A DNA stretch of 64,000 nt from Liolophura sinensis (taxonomy: Eukaryota > Mollusca > Polyplacophora > Chitonida > Chitonidae): NCBI RefSeq assembly GCF_032854445.1, contig NC_088297.1, positions 14,993,335 to 15,057,334 of the forward strand. The letters run 5' to 3'. Each line of letters begins with the position of its first letter. The first letter of the stretch is position 1. The notes below the pieces were generated by a model. The model did no database searches and was not told the origin of the DNA. It saw nothing but the letters and a program-made list of their open reading frames with translations. A program made the translations under genes and the position numbers. Below, in pieces: positions 21,373 through 33,576 of the stretch.

Positions 21373-22091
21373 TTTTTTATTTTTTCAATTTGATTTTTCT
21401 TTGGAGCTTAATGATAAGCGATCGGTGTTCATGCGGTAGTCGTAGGTTGCTTAAATCACATGTCCCCAACCAATATGGTGTGCAAGTGATACAATGAGTA
21501 TATGGTCACCGGGACAACAAATTTTCTATTACAGACATGCCAAAGCGATGTCAACAGCTAAACACAGGGAGATATCAAAACGTATTAGATTCATTCATTT
21601 TAACACTAAATGTGGATTAAGTTGTTGTATACGCACTTACATGCAAGTGGTATGGCAACAATACATTGGTCAAACAACAGATTTAATATCGGGGCTAACC
21701 GTATTTTAACGGATTTTCAATAAAAATCACCGTTTTCTTCCTGTAAAACATAAGTGTTAAATATAAGTCAAATAACGCGAATACACTTTGAGTCTGTAAA
21801 AATGTACAAGCTCCCTCACTACAGACAAAGGGAAAACACTCTGCATTCCTCTCCTCTTTCTCAGTAAAATAGAAACCCTAAATTTTAATTCCGGTCAGGA
21901 TCACTATGGATCATTCCGATCGCCCAAGGTCAAGCTGCGCATAAAATTTTAAACAAATCCATGCATAACTTTTTCCGTGGACTTGCTAACAGAAAAACAA
22001 ATAAACGACAGCAAAATCACAACCTCCCTGGCAGAGGTAAATATATTTCAGATGTATAAGGACGGTCAAGAACCTGACAGACTACAGACTG

Positions 22092-22352
22092 TTTTTTTTA
22101 TTCATTTGATTGGTGTTTTACGCCGTACTTAATAATTCACTTATTCGACGGTGGCCAGCATTAAGGTGGGAGGAAGTTGGACAGAGTTTGGGGAAACCCA
22201 GGACAATCTGTAGTTTGCTGGCAGACCATCCTATGCACAACTGGAGACGAATCCAACATGGCTGGACGACCTCACAGCGATTGCAATGGTGAGAGGCCCA
22301 TGGCTTCTTGTGCTGCTATAGCACGCTATCCACTAGGCTCGGGAGGCCCTGC
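22092..22352 (-). mobile_element. SINE family 1 in duplicated segment 2
   Basis: Full-length though diverged: tail, TTTACGCCGTACTT, GGTGGCCAGCATTAAGGTGG, ACCTCACAGCGATTGC and CACTAGGCTCGGGAGGCC. Counterpart of 17798-17984. Confidence 0.75.
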
Positions 22353-22769
22353 TTACATGTGTTGATGTTTACCTGACAAAAACAGTGCACTTGATGGGGG
22401 ACAAGTGAACCTTAAGGTGTGAACTTCGAGGGTAAAATACATGTCGTGTATCATGAACTGCGCTCAAGTGAATAGAGAAACCATGACGCATTAGCTCGTG
22501 ATGTGTAATGTATACGTTAAGTTTTGTTTGTAACCTCTTTGCATTTTAATACCAATAGAGTGTCCTGCCGAGGCTGATTTTCAACAAAATGTGAAAGCAC
22601 GATTAGAGATGAATCGAGGGTAGTTGGCCTACATTTTATATGAGCTCATGCACTGTTATTGTAATGGACGAAGTGGAAATGCTAAAAATGCGATTGGGAA
22701 ACATCTCATGGCCCGAAACAGTATATTCTTTCTTTATCTGTAAGGGTACTTCAGTTGACTGAGTATTGC

Positions 22770-22930
22770 AGGCGATTACTGAGGTTTCAAGTTCGATCCC
22801 AGGTCTGGCTGGTCCGGCTGCAGCTTTAAAATACGTGATTGTTTCCTCCTGAGAATTAGTTTTTCTTTCACCAGTAACCCTTATCGCCGTCATATTATCA
22901 AAGAAATAATTCAGTGCAGAATAAAACTTA
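22770..22930 (+). mobile_element. SINE family 3 in duplicated segment 2
   Basis: CAAGTTCGATCCCAGGTCTG, then GGTCCGGCTGCAGC and ATTATCAAAGAAATAATTC; aligned with 18480-18620. Confidence 0.5.
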
Positions 22931-23006
22931 ACCTACTAACAAAATATGTAAATAAGCAATACACTCAATATAAAATTTAAATATTTACTGATGCACAGCT
23001 TTCAAT

Positions 23007-23280
23007 TATTTATTTATATAATTTGTGTTTTACGCCGTACTCAAGAATATTTCGCTTATACGACAGCGGTCAGCATTATGGTGGGAGGAAACCGGGCAGA
23101 GCACAGGGGAAACCCACGACCATCAGCAGGCTGTTGGCAGACCTTCCCACGTTCGGACAGAAAGGAAGCCAGTATGAGCTGGACTTGAACTCATAGCGAC
23201 CGCATTGGTGAGAGGCTCCTGAGTCATTACGGTGCGCTAACGCGCTAACCAACTGAGCCTCGGAGGCCCCCCCCCCCCCC
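23007..23280 (-). mobile_element. SINE family 1, full length, with target-site duplication
   Basis: Flanked by CACAGCTTTCAAT (22994-23006) and CACAGCTTTGAAT (23281-23293). The empty site CACAGCTTTGAAT is present at 18681-18693 in duplicated segment 1. It runs from the head GGCCTCCGAGGCTCAGTTGG on the minus strand to an ATAAATAAAT tail. A C-run of 14 or so precedes the head on plus. Confidence 0.9.
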
Positions 23281-23699
23281 CACAGCTTTGAATATCTGTC
23301 CCGAACAACTGTGATACAGAGCCAAGAATATCAGTAAGTTTCGTTTAGAGTAACTGGAATATCGAAAATAGCTTCTGAGCGTAGAATCTAGTTGATCCAC
23401 TGAAAAGCTTAGCATCATAAATAAGCAAGTAACTTCGAAGAAATTCATTTTCAATACTTCGATTTAGTTAAGTCAACATCAGAAGAAATATAATTTTATA
23501 TACAGAGGTAAATGATGATGACGTAATTAACGTAACCATTTTGAAATCGTCAACATTTATTTATTCGGAATTGCATTTCTTATTTACTTCCCATCTGGGT
23601 TTGCCAAAGCCACAGTTTCACGGTATGTTTCTTTCAGTGTAACTGAGAGATCGAAACATTCAAGAAACTAATACTGAGAAAGAATACCTCACTTCTTTT

Positions 23700-24660
23700 T
23701 GTATAAATAGCTCGGTCGATAAGGCTGAGAACTGCACCAGTAGGTCAGCCATAAAGCCTGACAATTGTATCACCATATTAACCATAAAGGCAGAAAATTG
23801 TACAAACAGGTCAGACGAAAAGGGAAGAATTGCATCAGCAGTTCAGCCATAAAGGCACAGAATTGTACCAATAGGTCACTGAGAAAGGCAGACAGTTCTA
23901 GGAGAAGGTCAGCCTTTAAGGCAGACAGTTCTAGGAGAAGGTCAGCCTTTAAGACAGACAGTTCTAGGAGAAGGTCAGCCTTTAAGGCAGACAGTTGTAT
24001 CAGAAGATCAGTCATAAATGCAGAGATTTGCACTACTAGGTCAACCAAAGGTACAGATTTGTACCAATGAGTTACTTTAAAAGTCGGAGAATTATATCAG
24101 TACGTTAGGCGAAAAAAAGCAGAGAATTATACCAGTAGGTTGGCCGAAAGGGCAGAAAATTGTACCAGTAGAGAATTGAACGAGCAGGTCAGCCATAAAG
24201 GGAGAAAATTGCACCGGTAGTTCTCTCAGACAGGCAGGCATGTGTACAAGTAGTTGTCTCATAAAGGCAGAGAAGTGTATCAGTAGATTAGCCCAAAAGG
24301 CAGAGATTTGTACCATTTGGCCATTGAAACAGAGAATGATACCAGTGGAACAGCCATAAACGCCGAGAATTTGTTCCACTAATTCTACCAGTAACAGAGA
24401 CAGAAAGGCAGATAATTGTACCAGAAGGTCAGTCATAAAATAAGAGAATAATAACAGTAGATCAGCCATAATGTCAGAAAATAGTACCAGTAGGTCAGTC
24501 ATAAAGTCAGAGAATAGTACCAGTTGGTTAGCCATAGAGTCAGAGAACTGTACCGGTAGGTCAGTCATAAAGTCAGAGAACTGTACCGGTAGTTCTCGCA
24601 TAAACACAGAGAATTTTACCTGTAGCTTATAATCATAAATGCGGAGAATTGTACCGAGTT
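23700..24660. repeat. 33-base minisatellite, copy 2 (about 29 units)
   Basis: Same units as 19180-20480, including a local 3-4 copy expansion of AGACAGTTCTAGGAGAAGG near 23885-24000. A few stray units are at 25040-25170. Confidence 0.88.
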
Positions 24661-25719
24661 TTCGAGTTGGAACTATTTTGCCATCAAAAGTAAAACTTGT
24701 ACGTGAAGGTCATGTGAATGGTGAAAAATACTTGAAAAGCTTTGTTGACATTAATATACTGATCACCTGTCTCATCCTTTTCCAAAGGCACAAATGACAT
24801 CTCTTTCCCTTAATAGCATCTCAGGTTCACAAAGATTCACGTTCTCAATCTTCTCCATCATCAATCTACTCTAAATTTCTTTTTTTTATGACACTTTTTT
24901 CAGACGCCAATGTTTTAGTGAATGCGATGAAAGTTAGTTGCTTTACATTTTTGACAGGTCACATGATACAGTTGGAATTTTTCTACCTTCAACAATAAAA
25001 GAGTTCGAACTCGAAACTCTCCTATTGTGGCAGTGTGCCAGCCATGAAGTCAGGGTGCAGATTAGTCATAACGGCAGACAGATGTACCAGTAGTTTAGCC
25101 GTGAAGACAGATAACTGTACAAACAGGTCAGCTATAAACCCAGAGAATGGTTCTTTAAGGTCAGCCATAAAAAAATTTCAATGCTGTGTGATTATCGTCA
25201 AGAGAATCTTAGTCATTTTAGTCATTTAATCCTGAGTTTAAACGTTCTTTTGGGTTGTATACTCTGGACAAAACAAATCGGTTCTAAAAATATCCTTCGA
25301 TAAACAGCACACGGTTTCATGACTAATTTTACGTTTTTTGAGCTCTTCGAACTCTTTTGCCGCTAAAGGTAAAATGCGTCCACCTGTAAAATGAAACTGA
25401 TCAAAAATGTTAGGCAACTTTTATTGACATTAATTTACCGATCACCTATCCCTCTGTGTTCAGGGGGGCACAGATGGTATCTCTTTTCTTTACAAACTTC
25501 TTAAGTTCACAAACGTTCATTGTTAGTCTGGTCTTCGACACTCCCTCATCCTGTGCACCCATTCACAAAATCAATACTGACACGTGGTAACTGAGAGAGT
25601 ATGGTATTGGCTTATTTATTTTTTGCCACTGACAAACTGCTTACATAACGTCCAGAAAGATTTGACTACTTGTGTAATTATATGCATTTAGCTATATAGT
25701 TATGTTTCTTATACCACTT

Positions 25720-26045
25720 TTGTCAGTTTTATGGGTAGAAGGTATCGGACTGACCGGCGCAAACCACCGACCTCTGGTGAGTTATTGGTGAACATTCCGA
25801 CATCTGTGGAGGACAGATATGCACATCACATTAGCAGAAGACAAGTGATCTCTTCAACGAACGTTAGGCTACAAAAACGACCACGAGGGTGTCGTCGTCG
25901 ACCGATTATTGCAACCGAGATTCCACATGCAAGGAGAGCTGGTGAATCTACAAATCCAATGTGCAAAGACGGGTTTGAACCCGCGCCCTACGTGTCCTAA
26001 CGATCAAAAGGCAAGCGCCTGTACCATAAGACTATGGTCATCTCC
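25720..26045 (-). mobile_element. SINE family 4 (tRNA-like head, about 325 bases)
   Basis: On the minus strand it starts GACCATAGTCTTATGGTACAG (A-box-like), with GCGGGTTCAAACCCG (B box), and ends in a body with the AAACCACCGACCTCTGG block. A partial relative is at 30890-31125. Confidence 0.6.
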
Positions 26046-26989
26046 CATGCAGAAAATCTGCTAAATCAATGTGTTTGTGGCAAATCCCAGATTTTAAAAT
26101 ATGACGAAGATTGAAGTATGATGATATACTCACCTGGTGTAAGATTCAATATCTGGAAATGCCAGTGAAAATAGTTTTCTTATTTGTATATTTGATTGTT
26201 GTTAAACGCCATATTTAAAAAAAAGCAGTTGTGTACTTATATGACAGCAGTCAGTTTTAAAATCGGAGTAACAGCGGTAAACCACCGGCACTTGGCATGT
26301 TATATCAACTGAAAGTCAAGTTTTTAACCACTCGGTTACCAACTGAAAGCTTATAAAACTTAGATTCTTTTTTTTGCTTTAGATATTGCTTTCAAATTTC
26401 CCCTCCCCCCAAGATTCTAATGTTGATTTATTATTGTGTAATCAGCTCCCCCTAAGAGTTAACAACGCCCACGCCGGGATATGTAACATATACCTCTATA
26501 GGTAATATGGTCACTGTCACTTCACTCCTTTCTGGGCTCATTCAGATTATATTAAGATTTGAAACTTACGGACAATTTTTTTTAAAATTTCCTGATAAAT
26601 TCTGTACCTTATTTTTAGATTAATGACATTTACATTTTCTAATTCTGTAACCTGGCTGAAAATGACAGCGTATTTAATTATTTAGAACTATAAAAGCAGA
26701 TTTATCATTTAAAAATTACCCTATGCGTTCCTGTTTGGGTTACTAGACGTACATTTATATATGTCATGCCAATAGGGTTGAGTCAATAACATATAGAAGC
26801 TCGTGCCTGTGATTCACTTTGGTAGCAGTGCATTATGACTCAATCTGCATCGTCATATCTACTAACGTGGCGATGTATCTTTTATTGCACTCGTACGTAC
26901 ATAGGCCTTTGAAAGTATAATGTAAAGGAGACGAACTCTGGTTGTAGAAAATGCCGGTAGGGCCTGTATTTATCAACTTCTGAAGACCT
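26046..26989. other. Intergenic DNA, nothing recognised
   Basis: AT-rich, with short frames only. A faint SINE-like AACGCCATATT...AAACCACCGGCACTTGGC block around 26200-26300 suggests an old insertion. Confidence 0.5.
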
Positions 26990-27470
26990 AACGTAAAAAA
27001 CTAAAATATGAAGTAAGGTTCATCGTACAGACAACTGAAAACTATACTCTCATTCATTTTTTTTTTCAGATTTTTTCTAAGTGTTGAAAGGCATTCAAAT
27101 ATTTGAATACAATGGTGGGCTTTATGTGCCATACTGACGGCATCTAGGATCTCTGACGTCACATCACCTTTTTATTCTGATGTTCACCAGAAGGAAGGAA
27201 TTTTGGGAGCATTATTTCAGTAATAATTTACTCATGGGTTAAAAGAATTATTCCAACATTCCATGTCCTGAATAGAGTTGAAAAAACTTCTTGTGACGTC
27301 AGAGTTCCTAAACACTGATAAAGCCCACCTTAGAATTGAAATGTTTAAAGACCTTTTTTCACAAAAACTTTAAAAAAATAAATGAAAGTATATTTAAGCA
27401 TAGTTTTAAATGGTCTGTTTAAAGAAGAATATTTCGTTTTTTTTAAAGTCTTTTCCTTTATGTCAAAAAT
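26990..27470. repeat. Long imperfect palindrome / foldback element
   Basis: Arms of about 200 bases pair outward from a centre near 27220: GGTGGGCTTTAT (27114) with ATAAAGCCCACC (27318), CTCTGACGTCAC with GTGACGTCAGAG, and further out AAACTATACTCTCATTCATT with the reverse complement of AATGAAAGTATATTTAAGC. It has no coding frame. Likely a MITE or foldback transposon. Confidence 0.7.
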
Positions 27471-30400
27471 TCTAACACAGCTACAAATAAAAAGCTTTGC
27501 GCTGCAAAGTTTAGAATTTGTACACTGAGTCTTTACTGCAGAACAATGTACTAATCACAGTTTGAGTCCTTTCCTGTTCCGAATTTGGCTGTTTAAGAAC
27601 TTGCGATTTATGACTTAAGTCTTAAGTTGCTTGATATACACGGGCCCAGGTACGCGGTTTGCATGTACCTGCACTAAGCTGTTCCATGGAATATGCGTGA
27701 GTTTTAATTAATGCACTTATCTGGGGTTACATTATAATATGCACTATTTAACCTCTTTGTACCGGAATAGTTGATGGTGAGTGGCAAGTGGACGAGTGGG
27801 GTGTTGAAGGATGTGTCAGTACAGCGAACCTGTTCTCCAAATTCACTATATACACTGTATTTCACCTAAAGTTTCGTGTGTAAAAATGCACATTCAAAAG
27901 GGCTTAAAATTATACTTCTGATGCCAGCATATAAAGTCCCGCCAAGGAATTAAGCAAACTTCAAAAAAAATACCCTAAATGACTGTATAATATGAAAGAA
28001 TCATTCAAAACGAAGCAATATGTGTCACTTGAAAGATGGTAAACTTTATGTGAAGTACGGTAAATCTTTGAAGTGCATGACTAAACATTACACAAATAGT
28101 AGGATTCTCACGCAGCCAGTGGCCATTTTCCGAACTTTTCAGATCCATTACAAGTGAACTGTGTACACAGGACCTGCGTTTGGCCAAGTCATGATTCTGC
28201 AAGATTTGACCTTGAGAGTATCATGTGACCTCACGGAACAATGACGTCGTGATTGTGCTGCTTGCGTAGTGTTCGATTTAGGAAGGTAGTCAAAATACCT
28301 TTAAAGGCAGACACTACAGGTAGGTAAACACCCGGCTATTCAGCCGTCTGACCTCCTTACCACACAACACGAGGGAACCTGAATGGCCCATAGAGTTCAT
28401 TTCCACGTGGAAGTAATACAAATGCTCAGTCGACGCCCAGGGTACATATAAGTATATTCGGAACAACCAGGCCAAGAGTGACCAGATAGTAACTCTGCTG
28501 CATAGCGCGCGACCCAAGCATACCCGCCGCCAACATAGGCATACTTGGAATAAATGAGTATTTTTTTTTTCTTTTGGCTTATTGATTATATCGTGTGTAT
28601 AATTTTAAAGCTTTCCAACTTATTGCGAATTAGATCATGAGACACGACATGTCAGCAATATAGACATGTTAGACAGAGTTTAACATAGCTGTGATGAGCT
28701 CTATAAGAGGGCGGTCTTATTGCTGTCCTCGTTGTTCTTGTTGTTGGGGAGCACATCAGTCATTTATTGCTTGTTCTACCTGTTACTGGTTTTTTGTACC
28801 ACTCTACAGACAGTCATGATACCTCACGTAAATTTCTCTGCCCCTCACTGAATGCGACCACGTCACGTGGGGATCATCAACTGGAATGTAGTTCGCTAAA
28901 CAATGCATCAACACGCTCATATCAAACACACATGCGTCAAATTCGCTTACATTTTGAAATGTAAAGTACTTCCCCGACAGTGGTTAGATCACAAGGTTAG
29001 ATCACAAGGTTTTATTACTGGGCATTTTAATGATTCTGCTGCTTCCATTGTTTTTAGGATCTTGTTGGTAATATGCCGTCGACAGTGCTCTCTCTAGTTT
29101 ATTCTTACATGAAGTTTACTAAGGACCACTTGCCTTCCACCTTTATGACGTACATATATGCCACACATGAAGAAGTTCACCAGTATAGTTTACAACTCTG
29201 TGGTTTAATTCGACCACTCGAGTTTACTGCACCAATCATATACTATAGCCGCAATCGTTAAAAGAGTTCTTACGTGTAACGTTAAACAACAGTCAATCAA
29301 TCAATCAATCAATCAGTCTAATGATTTTTTCTCTCTCTTTAATAACATAACAGCTGTGTCTCCTTGTATAACAGGCACCGCATTATTGCCATAAATATGT
29401 ACATTAAGGATTTACCCAAACTATAGTCTAAAGACATAGATTGGTGAGTGGGGTCATGGATTCGAACTCACAACCTTATATTGCTTCAGGTTTTGCTAGC
29501 CAAGCTGTTCCTTATAGGTGCTGTTTTAATAGTACTCAGAATTGCCCGTTAACCAAACCTGTGCAGAACTCAGGTTTTCTTTCACAACAACAGAGCTCGT
29601 AAACTGGGGCAAGAATTTGCTGTGTAATCCTAACCATGATTTAACAAAAAGAAGAAAAAGAAAAAAAAAAAAAAAACATCACAAGACTAAAACGTGATGT
29701 CGGGGCATACATAAGTCTTAATGTTAGTAGTTAATAAATCATTGCTTTCATCGTGACATTTCCGAGGGGGAGGCTAAACCAACGGAGTCGACTCGTGTTT
29801 AAGATTACTCTCAGATAATTTGTGATTACATCTTAGTCCTGCGGGTTAGACCAACGTTGATTGTAACAGGAGAATTTCTCTTCCACCGGCAAGTTAGCGT
29901 ATGGGTGCTTTGTTTAGTTATGCAACAATGCAAACCTTGTATTCCTGAAAGCTGACTCAAGTCAAACTTTAAAAGGTGCCAATGCTTACTTTTCCTAACG
30001 GGATTTACAGCTTTCTCCGAACTCAATTCGCTTTTTCCGGTCCGTAAATCTGAATCTGTTGTAACAGTGAAATATTCTTGCGTACTGTGTCAAATATTCG
30101 ATCTTTGACAGAATTTGTACATTCTACCACTCTCTACTGTTTATGGGGCTTTGTTACCAGGAAGTGGTCGACGACGCATGTGTGACCGTTGGCGCAGTCT
30201 AACATTTGTTGAAGACGATTTGTATTGCACCAATATGGCGTGCACACCTGTACGTCATGGACGTGGGAAACTTAATCAGAAAATCCCAAATGTCGGTCGT
30301 ATACTTCGGGCAATGTAGTTCCTCACCCATAAAACTGACCACCATTACATAACTGAACTATTCCTAAGAATGGCGTTAAGCAACAAATGTTTGAGAACTG

Positions 30401-32220
30401 CAGGTTGTTTTTTTATATAAATATATGACTAGGCGCCTACTGTTACGTTAAAACATCGGCAAGTAGCTCTATACCATACCGTAAAGCGACGACATCATTT
30501 TGAGCCGGAATATGCCGAAATGACATAACTCGAAAACTGAGTTTTGAAATCTGACATACAAAAGTTCACGTCTTGCCTTCACTCACTTATGTTTCATTTC
30601 CAATTCAAAAAGTTCAGAAATAGCCCGCTATGTTAGCAAATGATGTTAAAGCTTGGTTATTCTACTGGTTTTGCATTTTTCTGGATCTTCAACACCATTT
30701 GAATTTCATAGAAGTGCAGGATGCTGCAACCCATTAAATTAGTTATTCGAATTCGTTAAAAACTCGATCTCGATACGGAAAATCGATCAGATCTGAATTG
30801 AACCATTTAGGTAAATAGACATACCTGAGTTTATTTCTTTGATTGTTATTTAACAAGATACTCAAGAGTTTTTTTTTTACGTGAACGATAACCGTCAATT
30901 TTATTGGTGAAAGAAACCTGAAAACTGGAATTCTGGACTTAAACCACCAACTTCTGGCAAGCTGCTGACGAACTTTCCCACGCGTTATGTACTGGTACAG
31001 ATACACACATGTAAGCACCATATTGGTCGATGACAAGTGGACGTCAAACACGAGCTTATTGACACGAACGCCCCACCTGCATTGAGAGCGTGGGGGTTGG
31101 GATCCTTGTGAACGATCCATTCTTTGTTTGACCCTGGCCTAGGCAACAGTTCGTTTGGAACATACCAAAAAGGCGGTCACAATTTTCAATGACATAGGCC
31201 TAGGCCATGATAGTGCACAGAAAAGACTGCCCTTGTCATTGTTGACTTCAAGTACATTAATACAGAGTCGTCACAAAATGACTGAAATACGGACAATGTG
31301 ATGTTGAACGCAGATAATACATGCATTCAGATAGAGTCCACCCCTGGCGGGATATAAGGCTTAGTGGCAATACATCGAGAGTTTGAAAGTTGAACCAACC
31401 AGTCGTTTATACTGCATGCCTGTGTAAACCAGGTTTATACTGGCGAACTGAAAGTCCCCAAGTCCTGGTCCCTCGGCGTTGTTTCATGTAAATGGTTGTT
31501 AAATCTGATGGCGACACAGCATTACGAGTAAAAAATGCAATTAGAGACGTTAAAAAATGCAATTAGAGACGTTTAATAAATTGCATTTAACGTTACCGCA
31601 TTTTTGTTCCCTAATTCCGATCAAGCGTGCAGATTGCTATATTTAAACGCTTACATGAGCAGTTAGAATAAATCCGTATCTGAAGTAAAGAATAAATCCG
31701 TATCTGAAGTAATTTGAGTAATTTGAAGAGGCCGGAATTCACTGCGCATGTGATATTTACCAGTTATCATACTGTCGTCCCTGCTCTGGATTTACTCTCT
31801 ATGCTTTGATATTGTATTTGCCAAGGCATACAGGGTGGGTTTCAACACATCAGAATCGCTAACAGATTTGTGGATAGTATATACACTGTGTAATTTGATT
31901 CTGCAGTGTAAATAAGGTTAAAGCTCTGGGATTTGGCCCAGAATGGTTAGTGAATCATGAAAAACAAATGCTAGTCATCTTCGAGGAAACACATAAGACC
32001 TTTGAGAAGAGCCGTATTGCTGTCCATCCTATTACCGTTATGATGCTTACTTATTTTCAGTGTATGGTCGATCGAAACCCTTGGAAAGCATCAGCGGGCA
32101 TAGTGATGAGATGATCAGGAAACCACGTACCGGTACTGCACCATGAGGAAACCATGAAAGAGAAATACAAGGGGAAATTTTGACACCGAGCTCCAATGTT
32201 AGAAACGAATTTATTTCCAC
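27471..32220. other. Intergenic DNA without recognised genes
   Basis: Frames are short and lack splice-supported context. Visible items are a TCAATCAATCAATCAATC run at 29292-29316, a 24-bp A run near 29665, a SINE family 4-like stretch at 30890-31125, and short direct repeats at 31530-31575 and 31675-31710. Confidence 0.5.
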
Positions 32221-32224
32221 CATG

Positions 32225-32455
32225 AGGGCCTCCGGAACCTAGTGGTTAGCGTGCTGGTGTAGCGCAATAACTCTGGAGCCTCTTACCAATGGAATCTGTG
32301 TGAATTCAAGTCCAATTCATGCTGGCTTCCTCTCCGTTGGCCAGCAAGCTGTGGGTGGTCGTGTGTTCCCCCAAGTTCTGCGCAGTATCCTCTCACCATA
32401 ATAGCACAAGTAACATATTCTTGAGTACCACGTGAAACACCAATCAAACGAAATT
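32225..32455 (+). mobile_element. SINE family 1
   Basis: Head GGCCTCCGGAACCTAGTGG, B box GTGAATTCAAGTCCAATTC, body TGGTCGTGTGTTCCCCC and TATTCTTGAGTACCACGTG, end CCAATCAAACG. It lies downstream of gene B. Confidence 0.78.
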
Positions 32456-32502
32456 AGATCTTTCCGCTATCTGTTTGTTTTTGTGTGGAATTATGTAATT
32501 CT

Positions 32503-32612
32503 CATCTCGGTGTTAACCATATCTTGGTGTTAACCATATCTTGGTGTTAACCACATCTTGGTGTTAACCACATCTTGGTGTTAACCACATCTTGGTGTTA
32601 ACCACATGCCAA
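32503..32612. repeat. 17-base tandem repeat, 6 copies
   Basis: TTGGTGTTAACCACATC repeated with C/T variants. Confidence 0.92.
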
Positions 32613-32692
32613 ACGAAGCATAAACAACTCCTTAAATTTAATTTTTGACAAGGTTCTGTCGTTCATCTGTTATGTAAATCCAGCACCAAATT

Positions 32693-33040
32693 ACCATGTA
32701 TGTATGTATGTATGTATTCTTGACGTTTTACGTTGTACAACCATGAGGAGTTTTTAGGTGTGATATCAAATTCCAGTAGCCATTGAGGTCTCATGTCGAA
32801 GACACAAGGCAGGATACCCTACCGAGTCCAATTCTGCTGGCACGGGGCCAACGAGTCCTGCTTTTTTGCTCTAACCTTTCAGCGATAAGCGCCAAGCGAG
32901 GCAGCAACACGTACCATTTTTAGTGTCGTTGACCTTTCAGCGATAAGCGCCAAGCGATGCAGCAACAAATACCATTTTTAGTGTCGTTGATATGACCCGG
33001 CCGGGGTTTGACCCCGGTTTTCCGACTTCGACCAATATAC
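32693..33040 (-). mobile_element. SINE-like element with a 67-base internal duplication
   Basis: A (GTAT)n start, TTTACGTTGTACAACC block and a tRNA-like end with GGTTTGACCCCGG. CTTTCAGCGATAAGCGCCAAGC ... TTTTTAGTGTCGTTGA occurs twice in tandem at about 32875-33000. Confidence 0.5.
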
Positions 33041-33413
33041 CAGTATTTGATTCTAGACAAATTGGTTGCGCTCATGTGTTGTGATTGTCCAGAGCAGTTA
33101 TATTCTCTTAATATTTTAACACATAATTCCTTATCTGTCATTCCAATGACACAAAAATATATGCATTCAAACGATTCAGAAAATCTTCACTGACAATATA
33201 AATTACAACTTATAATGCAGTGGCATTGTGATGACCGTGGCCATAAAAGACTTTGGGGTCGAGTGATTACAACAAGCAATGACGTCAATGAAAATATCAA
33301 ACGGACAGAAAAAGTAAAATAAGATGCAAGAAAAGTTTTTGGATTTTAATAAAAAATTAAAAATTTGGACAAGTAAAAGATTCATATACATTCAGCCAGC
33401 TGAAAGTTAATAT

Positions 33414-33419
33414 TTTATT
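33414..33419 (-). promoter_or_regulatory. Candidate polyadenylation signal of gene B
   Basis: AATAAA on the minus strand, about 96 bases past the gene B stop codon, at a plausible distance for a short 3' UTR. It is the first canonical hexamer I see after the stop. Confidence 0.45.
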
Positions 33420-33514
33420 TCTACCACATTACATTATTTATAACCGCTAAATAGATGTATGTAAAGCTGAAAATTACGGCTGACTTATCAAGAGACTTTG
33501 TGCAGTTTCGGGTT

Positions 33515-33576
33515 CTACATCTCTTTCATATCCCCCATCATCCCAGCCACCATTTTCTTCACGAGGGCATTTTTCT
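33515..33576 (-). CDS. Gene B exon 18: terminal exon and stop
   Basis: The acceptor is GTTGCAG. It encodes EKNALVKKMVAGMMGDMKEM followed by TAG at 33515-33517. The Met-rich end fits the rest of the protein. A polyadenylation signal lies about 100 bases downstream. Confidence 0.75.

Larger units (their letters stand above)
20781..25345. repeat. Segmental tandem duplication, copy 2
   Basis: The second copy of the 4.6-kb unit. It differs from copy 1 by (TAA)n expansions at 21087-21235 and a SINE inserted at 23007-23280 with target-site duplication, and it lacks the SINE found at 16725-16886. Confidence 0.82.
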
